Assembly (NCBI GenBank): GCA_964194555.1
Contig: CAXMMT010000038.1
Coordinates: 1 to 48,328 of the forward strand
Reading direction: 5' to 3'
Source: SZUA-217 sp964194555
GTDB taxonomy: Bacteria > Actinomycetota > Acidimicrobiia > Spongiisociales > ZC4RG35
DNA: 48,328 nt
Shown: positions 41,702 through 48,328 of the stretch, in pieces
Position numbering within the stretch: position 1 is the stretch's first letter
Layout: each line of letters begins with the position of its first letter
Notes under the pieces: generated by a model
What the model saw: only the letters and a program-made list of their open reading frames with translations
Databases searched by the model: none
Told to the model about the DNA's origin: nothing
Program-made: the position numbers and the translations under genes

Positions 41702-43396
41702 GTGACAGCGAACATCGTCACCGTTCTGGCGATCGTCGTCGGCGTCGCCTGGCTGGGGCTGATGGTGGTCTCGGCTCTGCGCAATCGTGGAGGCGAGGAA
41801 ATCGCCCACAACCTGCAACCCGGAATCGACGACCAGCAACTGGAGACCAAACGTCTCGAGAAGAGCCAGAAGGTGGCCATTGTGGGTTCTGCGTTCCTCG
41901 CGATCTCACTTCCCCTCTACTTTCTTGGCGAAGCCAACCGCCAGGAGGGGTTCGTCGAGGAATTCGCGCACGAGTCCGTCGAGCGCGGTGAGCATTTGGT
42001 CGAGGAGTTCGCTTGCTTCAGCTGTCACGGACCTCTCGGGGTTGGCGGGTCCGCTGCATATGTCGAGAAACGATCCGGTATCACTGTCTCATGGCAAGCG
42101 CCGTCCCTCAACGATGTCCTGTACCGGTATGACACGGACGAACTCAACTTCTGGATCACCTTTGGCCGCGGGAACACACCGATGCCTTCTTGGGGTCTTG
42201 CCGGTGGTGGACCGATGAACGAACAGCAGGTAGTTGACATTGTCAACTACCTGGGCACGATCCAGATCTCACAACAGGAAGCCGTCGACAAGACTCCTGG
42301 AGCCCTGGTCACCCAGGCGGCCCGTCTCGTGAATGCCGACCCGACCGTGGAAACGGCGATCCTTTCCCAGCGTCAGATTCTTGCCGAGATAGAGCAAGCG
42401 CCGGAGGACTCGGTCTTCATCACTCAACTCTCCTCCCAAGCGCGTGAGATTCTCGATGACGCCGGCGTTGGGATCGACACCGATGATGACGGGTTGTCCG
42501 ATGTTGCCGAGGTGGAGCTTTCAGCGATCTCTTCGGAGGCCGTCGACTACTTCAGGGTGGTTGATCCAATAACGCTCGACCCGGCCACTCCGGATGCCGA
42601 GAAGGCCGATGAGGCTGTAGCCCAGTTGGAGGCCGCCGTACCCGGTGATCCAATTCTGGTGGTGTATCTGTCCGCCATTGAGGACATCCTCGCGACGGCC
42701 GGTGAGGGGGACGACACTGACGGCGATGGCATCTCCGACGAGGCAGAAGCTGCGATCACCGGTCAGATGGCAGAGGCCGCCAACGTGACAATCCCCGCCG
42801 GAATCGTGGAGATCGAACTCGACCCGACGAATCCCGAATCGGTCGGTGGCCGGCCCGACGCAAGAACAGCCGGCTCGATGGTGGGCGCACAAGAATCGGT
42901 TGCCACCACGACAACCGTGACCGCCGAGAACCAGGACAAACTCAGGACCACAGAAGAAGGTGGCCTCGAGTTTCTTCTGGCTGCACAAGTTGTGAAGCAA
43001 TGGGAGATCCAGATACCAGGAGTCGCCGTATCGATGGAGGCCGGCGAAGAGGATGCCGCCAGGGCGGTCGCCCTGTTCAACGCCAACTGCGCCCGCTGTC
43101 ATACGTCAGGATTTAGTGCCGGCGTTCCCTACACACTCGAGGTCGGGTCTGGTGGTTTCGGGCCGGCGCTGTGGGACGGTCGCGCTCTGGTGCAGTTCGG
43201 TCACGCTCCTGAGGACCCGGATGAGTCGGACCTTCTGCTCGAATTCCTGACACAGGGGTCAGAGCAACAGAAGCCCTACGGTCTGAACGGTTTTGGGTCG
43301 GGACGGATGCCCTCGTTTGGCGCAACACTCTCGGCCGATGACCTCGACTTGCTCGCCCGCTACTTGCGTGGCGGGAACATGGACGGAAAGGAGTAG
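41702..43396 (+). CDS. Diheme c-type cytochrome with internal Ca-binding (TSP3-like) repeats
   Basis: The 564-residue protein has two N-terminal membrane helices (~5-25 and 58-77) and a first heme domain (Cys105-x2-Cys108-His109, 'FACFSCHG'). It then has a ~270-residue insert and a second heme domain around residue 463 ('NCARCHTS'). The insert contains two calcium-type repeats, 'DTDDDGLSDVAEVEL' (~259) and 'DTDGDGISDEAEA' (~339). The heme domains match QcrC-type diheme cytochromes, which transfer electrons straight to the terminal oxidase. The repeats in between are unusual. GTG 41702 follows GAGGGAG. Confidence 0.9.
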   Translation: MTANIVTVLAIVVGVAWLGLMVVSALRNRGGEEIAHNLQPGIDDQQLETKRLEKSQKVAIVGSAFLAISLPLYFLGEANRQEGFVEEFAHESVERGEHLVEEFACFSCHGPLGVGGSAAYVEKRSGITVSWQAPSLNDVLYRYDTDELNFWITFGRGNTPMPSWGLAGGGPMNEQQVVDIVNYLGTIQISQQEAVDKTPGALVTQAARLVNADPTVETAILSQRQILAEIEQAPEDSVFITQLSSQAREILDDAGVGIDTDDDGLSDVAEVELSAISSEAVDYFRVVDPITLDPATPDAEKADEAVAQLEAAVPGDPILVVYLSAIEDILATAGEGDDTDGDGISDEAEAAITGQMAEAANVTIPAGIVEIELDPTNPESVGGRPDARTAGSMVGAQESVATTTTVTAENQDKLRTTEEGGLEFLLAAQVVKQWEIQIPGVAVSMEAGEEDAARAVALFNANCARCHTSGFSAGVPYTLEVGSGGFGPALWDGRALVQFGHAPEDPDESDLLLEFLTQGSEQQKPYGLNGFGSGRMPSFGATLSADDLDLLARYLRGGNMDGKE

Positions 43397-43399
43397 AAG

Positions 43400-43771
43400 A
43401 TGTTCTTTCGTGAGCTCTTCAGATCGCTGTTCTCAGCCAATCTCTTTGTCACCGGGGTCATTCTGACGATTGCCGCCTTTGCCCTCTTCTACGGCGCGAT
43501 TTATCTGTTCAACTACACCAACCTGGGCAAGAGGCTCGGATTCCTCGTTACCGGGGCTGCCCTGTTCGGGTGGCTGAGCATCACCTCCCTGCTGTTTGTC
43601 ATCTATGCACCGAGGGGTCCAAAGCCGGACAACATCGAAGGGTTGAATGCCATCGAGATCAGGGTGATTCCGATCACCTACCTGGCTGTCACGTTGGTCC
43701 TCTTCTTCGTGTTTCTGGTGGCGCTTCACCAGTACGAAGAAGCCCGTGAGGGCGACCCCGATCAGCCGTAG
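43400..43771 (+). CDS. Small membrane protein, last gene of the bc-complex operon
   Basis: The 123-residue protein has three likely membrane helices (~13-36, 46-68, 91-113) and a charged C-terminus. AAGGAG lies just before the ATG. It overlaps the rex gene (opposite strand) by 10 bases. Probably an accessory subunit; no motif recognised. Confidence 0.82.
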   Translation: MFFRELFRSLFSANLFVTGVILTIAAFALFYGAIYLFNYTNLGKRLGFLVTGAALFGWLSITSLLFVIYAPRGPKPDNIEGLNAIEIRVIPITYLAVTLVLFFVFLVALHQYEEAREGDPDQP

Positions 43772-44370
43772 TAGCTGAGGATCTGCAACTCGGTCGACAA
43801 GTCGACCTGACGCACCGCCACACCTTCTGGAACGTTCACCCGAACGGGTGCGAAATTGAGGATCGACCGAACACCCTCCTTGACCAGGAGATCGGTCACG
43901 CTCTGCGCCGCGCTGGCCGGGACGGCCAGGATTGCCATGTCGAAGCACCCCACTTTGCAGTCCATTGGCATGGCCTCCATCTGCTGGATTGACAGGTCTC
44001 CGATGTTTTGCCCGATTCTTCCCGGGTCGGTGTCATAGATCGCTGTGACGTCGAATCCGCGTTTGGCAAGCCCGGGGTAGCGAGCCAGGGCGGTGCCCAG
44101 GTTGCCGGCCCCGACGATCGCGACCAGACGTCTGTTCTCGATGCCGAGCTCTCTCCTGATTCGATCCCCAAGGGCGGGGACCGAATACCCCACTCCTCTT
44201 GTTCCCTGAAACCCGAGGTCGGAGAGGTCCCTTCGCACATTCGCTGCATGGACTCCCGCCGACGCAGCCAGGTCGTCGGAGCTCACCGTCTCTTGAGTGC
44301 GTTCCAGTTCGTCCAGAAGACTCAAGTAACGAGGCAGTCTGGAGACTGTGGCATGGGAGATCTCGCTCAT
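43762..44370 (-). CDS. rex: Redox-sensing transcriptional repressor Rex
   Basis: The 202-residue protein has a winged helix (~8-70, 'LPRYLSLLDELERTQE', 'VHAANVRRDLSDLGFQGT') and a Rossmann NAD(H)-binding domain ('VAIVGAGNLGTALARYPG', 'FDVTAIYDTDPGRIG'). It ends in a domain-swapped helix ('STELQILSYYG'). Rex represses respiratory and fermentation genes when NADH is low relative to NAD+. It is convergent with the bc operon; no clear TTGTGA-type operator was seen near its targets here. Confidence 0.92.
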   Translation of the reverse strand: MSEISHATVSRLPRYLSLLDELERTQETVSSDDLAASAGVHAANVRRDLSDLGFQGTRGVGYSVPALGDRIRRELGIENRRLVAIVGAGNLGTALARYPGLAKRGFDVTAIYDTDPGRIGQNIGDLSIQQMEAMPMDCKVGCFDMAILAVPASAAQSVTDLLVKEGVRSILNFAPVRVNVPEGVAVRQVDLSTELQILSYYG

Positions 44371-44432
44371 TGATATGACGATACATCCGGCTTTCGGCCT
44401 ATTGGTTACCTCGATCTACGCTCCTGGAAGGT

Positions 44433-45671
44433 ATGACCTCCCCTTCCGTTCTAATAGTCGGTGGTGGCCCGGCCGGCGCCTCGGCGGCCTTCTGGCTGGC
44501 CCGCGCCGGTCACGAGGTGATGCTGGTCGAGAAGAAGGAGTATCCCCGCGAGAAGACCTGTGGTGACGCACTGACTCCTCGTGCGATTCTGCAGCTTCAG
44601 AACATGGGATTCGACTTCGACCGCTCTGAGTTCCACAGGATCGCCGGGCTTCGCTCCTACGCAGGTGACGACCTCATGATCGAGATGCCCTGGCCGGATC
44701 ACAGCAGGTTTCCCAACTGGGGAGGGATGATACGTCGGCAAGATCTCGACCTTCAGGTTGGGCAACTCGCTGAGAAGCAAGGCGTGGTGATTCGGGAAAA
44801 CACGACCGCTACACCTGTCATCGAGGACGGCACTCTGGTTTCGGTCGCCCTGGCGAACGGTGGAGGCGAAGATTTCCTGACACCTGAGGTGACGATCATC
44901 GCCGACGGCTCGATGAATCGATTCGGGCGCGAGTTGGGCACGGCGAGACGGAAGGATTACCCGATGGGGCTCGCTGCCCGGGGTTACTACTCGTCGCCCA
45001 GGTCGGATGATCCGTTCCTGGAGAGTCAGCTGGATCTGCGCGATTCGACCGGGGCAACGATGCCCGGATATGGATGGGTGTTTCCCCTTGGAGACGGGAC
45101 GGTGAACGTCGGTGTGGGCCTCTTGTCCACTTTCAAGCGGTGGAAGCATGTCAATACCACCCACATGATGAACGACTATGTGGCGACGGCGCCCGAGTAT
45201 TGGGGACTGACGGAGGAGTCTCGTCTAAGCAAACCGCAGGGTGGAAAGCTGACGATGTCTCTTTCGAAAGGCCCCCTGGTGGGCTCCAACTGGATAACGA
45301 TTGGCGACGCGGCCGGTGCCATCAACCCCTGGAACGGCGAAGGGATCTCCTACGCCTATGAGACCGGACGCATTGCCGCCGAGTATGTCGGACAGGTCGT
45401 CGGCTCCGAGGAGAAGGGAGCCCTGAGGCGCTATCCACAACGGCTCGAGGACGAGTACGGGCTCTATTACAAGATGGCCCGGATCTTTGTGAAACTCATC
45501 GGGCACCCGTCGGTGATGCGGACCCTGGCACACACCGGTCTCCAGAATCGCTCTCTCATGGAGTGGACTCTGAAAGTCATGGCCAATCTCCTCGACGAGG
45601 ACGAGAAGGCGATAGGCGAAAGGGCCTACGACTCTCTCGCCGTGATCGTCAGAGCCCTCCCCACGTCATGA
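44433..45671 (+). CDS. Geranylgeranyl-reductase-family FAD protein
   Basis: The 412-residue protein has an FAD dinucleotide fold ('VLIVGGGPAGASAAFWLARAG'), 'KTCGDALTPRA' and 'ITIGDAAGAINPWNGEGI', the hallmark triplet of this family. Actinobacterial relatives (MenJ) reduce a double bond of the menaquinone isoprenoid tail. Its place next to Rex and the quinol-oxidising complex supports a quinone role. It is divergent from rex with 62 bases between. Confidence 0.9.
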   Translation: MTSPSVLIVGGGPAGASAAFWLARAGHEVMLVEKKEYPREKTCGDALTPRAILQLQNMGFDFDRSEFHRIAGLRSYAGDDLMIEMPWPDHSRFPNWGGMIRRQDLDLQVGQLAEKQGVVIRENTTATPVIEDGTLVSVALANGGGEDFLTPEVTIIADGSMNRFGRELGTARRKDYPMGLAARGYYSSPRSDDPFLESQLDLRDSTGATMPGYGWVFPLGDGTVNVGVGLLSTFKRWKHVNTTHMMNDYVATAPEYWGLTEESRLSKPQGGKLTMSLSKGPLVGSNWITIGDAAGAINPWNGEGISYAYETGRIAAEYVGQVVGSEEKGALRRYPQRLEDEYGLYYKMARIFVKLIGHPSVMRTLAHTGLQNRSLMEWTLKVMANLLDEDEKAIGERAYDSLAVIVRALPTS

Positions 45672-45702
45672 AAGGCGAACTCCGATCTCTATGATCGGGT
45701 CG

Positions 45703-46371
45703 ATGAGTCGACCCACCCTTCTCGCCTTCGATGTCAACGAAACCCTGCTGAGCCTCGCCCCTATCAAGGCCAAGTTCGAAGAGGCCTTCGGAATCGGCGC
45801 TCCCGTGGGTGAGTGGTTTTCCCGTATGCTGCACGGCTCGCTGGTCGCCAACCATGTGGGGGACTATCGGTCGTTCGCCGAGATCGGCACCGAGTCGCTG
45901 CTCACAGTGGCGAAAAAGCGAGGTCTGGCGATGCGCGGGGAAGACGCCGAAGCGATCGTGTCGACAATGAGGAGCCTGCCGCCCCACCCCGATGTCTACA
46001 ACGCCCTGGAGCGTCTGTTTGACGCCGATTTCGTGATGGTTGCCCTCACCAATGGCTCGACCGAGGCGGCCAACGATCAGATCGAGAACGCCGGCCTGCA
46101 CCCCTTCATCCGACGGGTCATCTCGGTGGAGGAGGTGGGTCGATTCAAGCCGGCCCCCGAGCCGTACCTGCACGCGGCCAAGGTGATGGGTGTCGAGATC
46201 GCCGAGATGATGCTGGTTGCCGCCCACGATTGGGACTGTGCAGGAGCGATAGCTGTCGGCGCACAATCCGCGTTTGTCAAGCGGGACGGTGTGGTGTGGA
46301 GTCTTCCCGGTGAGCCACCGGAGTTGGTGATGGATGACATCGCCGGTCTGGCCGATGCACTCATCGGCTGA
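45703..46371 (+). CDS. HAD-superfamily, haloacid dehalogenase type II-like
   Basis: The ~222-residue protein opens with 'LLAFDVNETLL', the HAD nucleophile motif in the form used by type II (L-2-haloacid dehalogenase) enzymes. Further motifs are 'VMVALTNGS' (motif II Thr/Asn-Gly-Ser), 'GRFKPAPEPY' (motif III Lys) and 'LVAAHDWDCAGAIAVG' (motif IV). Substrate is unknown. ATG 45691 is an alternative start. It overlaps the convergent gene by 11 bases. Confidence 0.88.
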   Translation: MSRPTLLAFDVNETLLSLAPIKAKFEEAFGIGAPVGEWFSRMLHGSLVANHVGDYRSFAEIGTESLLTVAKKRGLAMRGEDAEAIVSTMRSLPPHPDVYNALERLFDADFVMVALTNGSTEAANDQIENAGLHPFIRRVISVEEVGRFKPAPEPYLHAAKVMGVEIAEMMLVAAHDWDCAGAIAVGAQSAFVKRDGVVWSLPGEPPELVMDDIAGLADALIG

Positions 46372-47536
46372 GCCAGATGCCGCTTGCCTGGGGTTGGAGC
46401 GAGTCGCTGACGGTTTGTTTCCAGAGTTCAGCTAATTCTGCGACGGTGTGTGGTTGGCTCAGTTGGGCGGCGAACTGGTCGGACACGAGTGTTGCGTGGT
46501 AGCGGGAGCGGTTGAACCTCCGGTCGATCGCTCGTTGGACTCGTCTCCGCAGCGGGTTGAAGAGGGCGGCGACGGCGAGAGTGGAGCCGGCCACGGCGAG
46601 GCTGTTCTGTGTTGGCAGAAGGGATGTGATCAGCGTTATCAGTCCGAAGAACCCTGCGACGAGGAGTCCGACGACGATGGTGTAACTGATCGTTCGGGAG
46701 ATGATCCGGTCGATCTCGAACAGCTTGTATCTGGTGATGGCAATGGTGATGGCGACCGGAATAACTGCAAGAGCGGTTAGTACCTGTATCAAATACAGGG
46801 TTTCGTCGCCACCGGAGAAGGCGATCGAGAACAGGGAAGCGGCTGCTATCGCTGCGGCGTAGACGACCCATTTGATCTGGGTACGGACGAGAGAGTCCGA
46901 TCTGCGATATCTGACGACCATGGCGACAACACCACCCACCGCCAGCCACATCATGACGCCCACCGACAGCGAGACCATGAACTCGCCCATCTCGGGTCCG
47001 ACGAATCCGATCGGGTTGGCCAAGCTCCAGAGTTCGTCGTTCGGGTCGTAGATCTTGCCTACCTCTTCGGAGAAGATGGCGACCAGCAGCATTGCGATTG
47101 TGAAGACGCCCGCAACCCAACCGGCCCACGTCCATCGCCTGGTCAAGAACCGACCCGTGGGGAATATGAACAAGATCAACAACACCGGATACAGGAGCAC
47201 GTTCGAAACAACGTTGAAGACGACAACAGCGGTGTAGTCCCAGAAGTTTGGAGAGAGAAGGGGCTGGATCGCTTCGGCCACAGGCGATGTCGCCGAGGTC
47301 ACTAACAACGCCGCCGACGTTGTATACAGAAGCCAGGCGATCCGATTGCCGGGCTGACGGGTAGTGATAAGAGACCCGAGTGCGGCAATGAGGGTCAGCA
47401 GGACCACAACCATTGCGACAAAGAAGATGTCGCCGGCGTCGCCCGCTGGGTTGTAGCCGACCACCAGCATCGCCACACCGGCCGTGCCGATCCGCCCTGT
47501 CCACACCCACGGAAGCACCCTCCGGGCCTCACTCAT
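46361..47536 (-). CDS. Polytopic sensor-type membrane protein without a kinase domain
   Basis: The 391-residue protein has about nine membrane helices (residues ~10-320) and then a cytosolic tail ('NPLRRRVQRAIDRRFNRSRY', 'QFAAQLSQPHTVAELAEL'). This matches the N-terminal sensor region seen in actinobacterial histidine kinases, and the Arg-rich 'RRVQ..IDRRFNRSRY' is the typical link to a dimerisation/kinase part. Here the chain ends ~45 residues later, with no HisKA or HATPase domain. It is either a truncated kinase or a stand-alone sensor. Confidence 0.8.
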   Translation of the reverse strand: MSEARRVLPWVWTGRIGTAGVAMLVVGYNPAGDAGDIFFVAMVVVLLTLIAALGSLITTRQPGNRIAWLLYTTSAALLVTSATSPVAEAIQPLLSPNFWDYTAVVVFNVVSNVLLYPVLLILFIFPTGRFLTRRWTWAGWVAGVFTIAMLLVAIFSEEVGKIYDPNDELWSLANPIGFVGPEMGEFMVSLSVGVMMWLAVGGVVAMVVRYRRSDSLVRTQIKWVVYAAAIAAASLFSIAFSGGDETLYLIQVLTALAVIPVAITIAITRYKLFEIDRIISRTISYTIVVGLLVAGFFGLITLITSLLPTQNSLAVAGSTLAVAALFNPLRRRVQRAIDRRFNRSRYHATLVSDQFAAQLSQPHTVAELAELWKQTVSDSLQPQASGIWLSR

Positions 47537-47668
47537 ACCTAGACCTCACCACGAAAGCCACTTCATCAGCACACCGTTACCGAAGCGTAACGAAGACGAG
47601 CACCCCGCGAATAACGGCGGCACTCATGGGCGTGAGCTGGATGACTTCCCGCCAAACGCAGCCGTATG

Positions 47669-48124
47669 TCAGTCTGACGTCTCCGAGTTGGCGGAGAGGC
47701 TCTTCGCCAATCGCTCGGCGATCGTCGTTTCGAACTTCACAGCCTGGCGCGCCTGGTTATCGGTATGAACGGCGGTGAGCTCACAGGTAGCGGCGAGCTC
47801 GCCGCTGAAGTCGTCGACCATACGTTGCTCGACCCTGATCCTGCGTGGTGCGGCTTCCAACAGCCTTGTGGTCACGTGGATTACGTCGCCGGCGTGCAGT
47901 TCCTTGTGATAACGAAGGTTTTGCTCGACTGCAGCCATGCCGCGCCCGCTCTCCCTGAAATACGCCGGCGTCAACCCGTTCTCGGCGAAGAACACCCAGG
48001 TCGCCTCGTCAAATCTCCCCACGTACCACATGACGTTCATGTGCCCCATATGGTCGCAGTGCCATGGATAGACGACTCCGCGATAGGTCACGGTCGCTCC
48101 GGCCCCGGCTGTTTCTTCAATCAT
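47669..48124 (-). CDS. Acyl-CoA thioesterase (hotdog fold)
   Basis: The ~151-residue protein has the 4HBT-type motif 'WHCDHMGHMNVMWYVGRFD' (catalytic Asp in the 'D-H-x-G-H-x-N' block), followed by 'EQNLRYHKELHAGDVIHVT'. It hydrolyses acyl-CoA thioesters. GGAGAG lies 5 bases before ATG 48124; the ATG at 48151 has no ribosome site. Substrate unknown. Confidence 0.88.
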   Translation of the reverse strand: MIEETAGAGATVTYRGVVYPWHCDHMGHMNVMWYVGRFDEATWVFFAENGLTPAYFRESGRGMAAVEQNLRYHKELHAGDVIHVTTRLLEAAPRRIRVEQRMVDDFSGELAATCELTAVHTDNQARQAVKFETTIAERLAKSLSANSETSD

Positions 48125-48188
48125 CCAATCTCTCCAGACTCTTGTCTTCATGCGCTTCAAAGGCGGTGCGCTCAGGTGTGGTCTGGGA

Positions 48189-48328
48189 CTACAACCCTGC
48201 GAGGACCTCCAGAACCCGATCGACCTCCTGGCTGGTGTTGTAGTGGGCAAATCCGATGCGTACCAGGCCTCCCTCGTCGAGAACACCCAACCTGGCCATC
48301 ACGTTCACCGCGTAGTAGTGACCTGACC
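48189..48328 (-). CDS. Cysteine-desulfurase-like class V aminotransferase, C-terminal fragment (cut by window edge)
   Basis: The minus-strand frame ending in TAG (48189-48191) encodes 45 complete residues up to the window edge: 'GHYYAVNVMARLGVLDEGG', 'LVRIGFAHYNTSQEVDRVL'. This matches the C-terminus of class V aminotransferase/cysteine-desulfurase-like proteins ('VRIG..HYNT.EEVD'). The rest lies outside the window. Confidence 0.7.
   Translation of the reverse strand, partial: SGHYYAVNVMARLGVLDEGGLVRIGFAHYNTSQEVDRVLEVLAGL

Noticed and set aside
1..48328. CRISPR arrays, tRNA or rRNA genes, intact transposases
   Set aside because: None seen on either strand by eye; a tRNAscan, Infernal or CRISPR-finder run would be needed to exclude short or diverged examples.

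Overview
This is a high-GC bacterial chromosomal window. The gene content points to an actinobacterium, most likely in or near the Acidimicrobiia. This is inferred from a DUF222/13E12 remnant, an RsiG homologue, Thr-rich secreted proteins, Rex next to a geranylgeranyl-reductase-type flavoprotein, and a split menaquinol-type cytochrome b. I saw no rRNA, tRNA, CRISPR array or intact insertion sequence.

Layout. (1) Positions 1-1062 hold gene debris: a frameshifted DUF222/HNH fragment, a luciferase-like monooxygenase tail and a start-less helix-turn-helix fragment. (2) 1153-2489 carries tusA, a DsrE-family gene and a 5'-truncated, multiply frameshifted radical-SAM pseudogene. (3) 2500-7680 holds metabolic and regulatory genes: an alpha/beta hydrolase, a PadR regulator divergent from a VOC protein with two palindromes between them, an EF-Tu-like beta-barrel protein, a PAS-adenylate cyclase and an isochorismatase-type hydrolase. 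(4) 7980-10625 holds a thiol/rhodanese/lipoprotein operon divergent from an ECF sigma factor with its zinc anti-sigma factor. (5) 10628-14140 holds two PLP enzymes, one a kinase-aminotransferase fusion. (6) 14197-15790 is a small TetR regulon with repeated TTGAC-N5-GTCAA operators. (7) 15852-19798 holds a large sulfatase, a nuclease-like conserved protein and an uncharacterised protein at the end of the molybdoenzyme operon. (8) 19782-25764 holds a cytoplasmic DMSO-reductase-family molybdoenzyme, a fused 4x[4Fe-4S]/NrfD electron-transfer subunit and a divergent SulP anion transporter. This could be a sulfur-compound (for example sulfite) oxidation or reduction module. (9) 25778-34625 is mixed and includes a MoaD-membrane fusion, an M23 peptidase, RsiG, an asparaginase, a CAP-domain protein, a Clp1-like P-loop protein, a SAM hydroxide adenosyltransferase and a glutaredoxin-like protein. 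(10) 34622-43771 is a respiratory island. One arm has two cytochromes c and a CcoN-like membrane protein. The divergent arm has a seven-gene operon for a bc-type quinol-oxidising complex with a ferredoxin and a diheme cytochrome. (11) 43762-48328 holds Rex, a flavoprotein reductase, a HAD dehalogenase, a sensor-like membrane protein, a thioesterase and the end of a cysteine-desulfurase-like gene.

The most unusual material is in the respiratory island. The CcoN-like protein has only two histidines in 478 residues, so it cannot bind the hemes and CuB of a normal cbb3 oxidase. In addition, three separate proteins of the island (both cytochromes c and the cytochrome b C-terminal subunit) start with the same ~35-residue helical module followed by an acidic, Pro/Ala-rich linker. 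Together these suggest an uncharacterised respiratory supercomplex in which a cofactor-less oxidase-like scaffold works with a bc complex. Other notable items are the RsiG homologue with two c-di-GMP-type signature copies, the MoaD-membrane fusion, and the decayed TusA/DsrE/radical-SAM locus.
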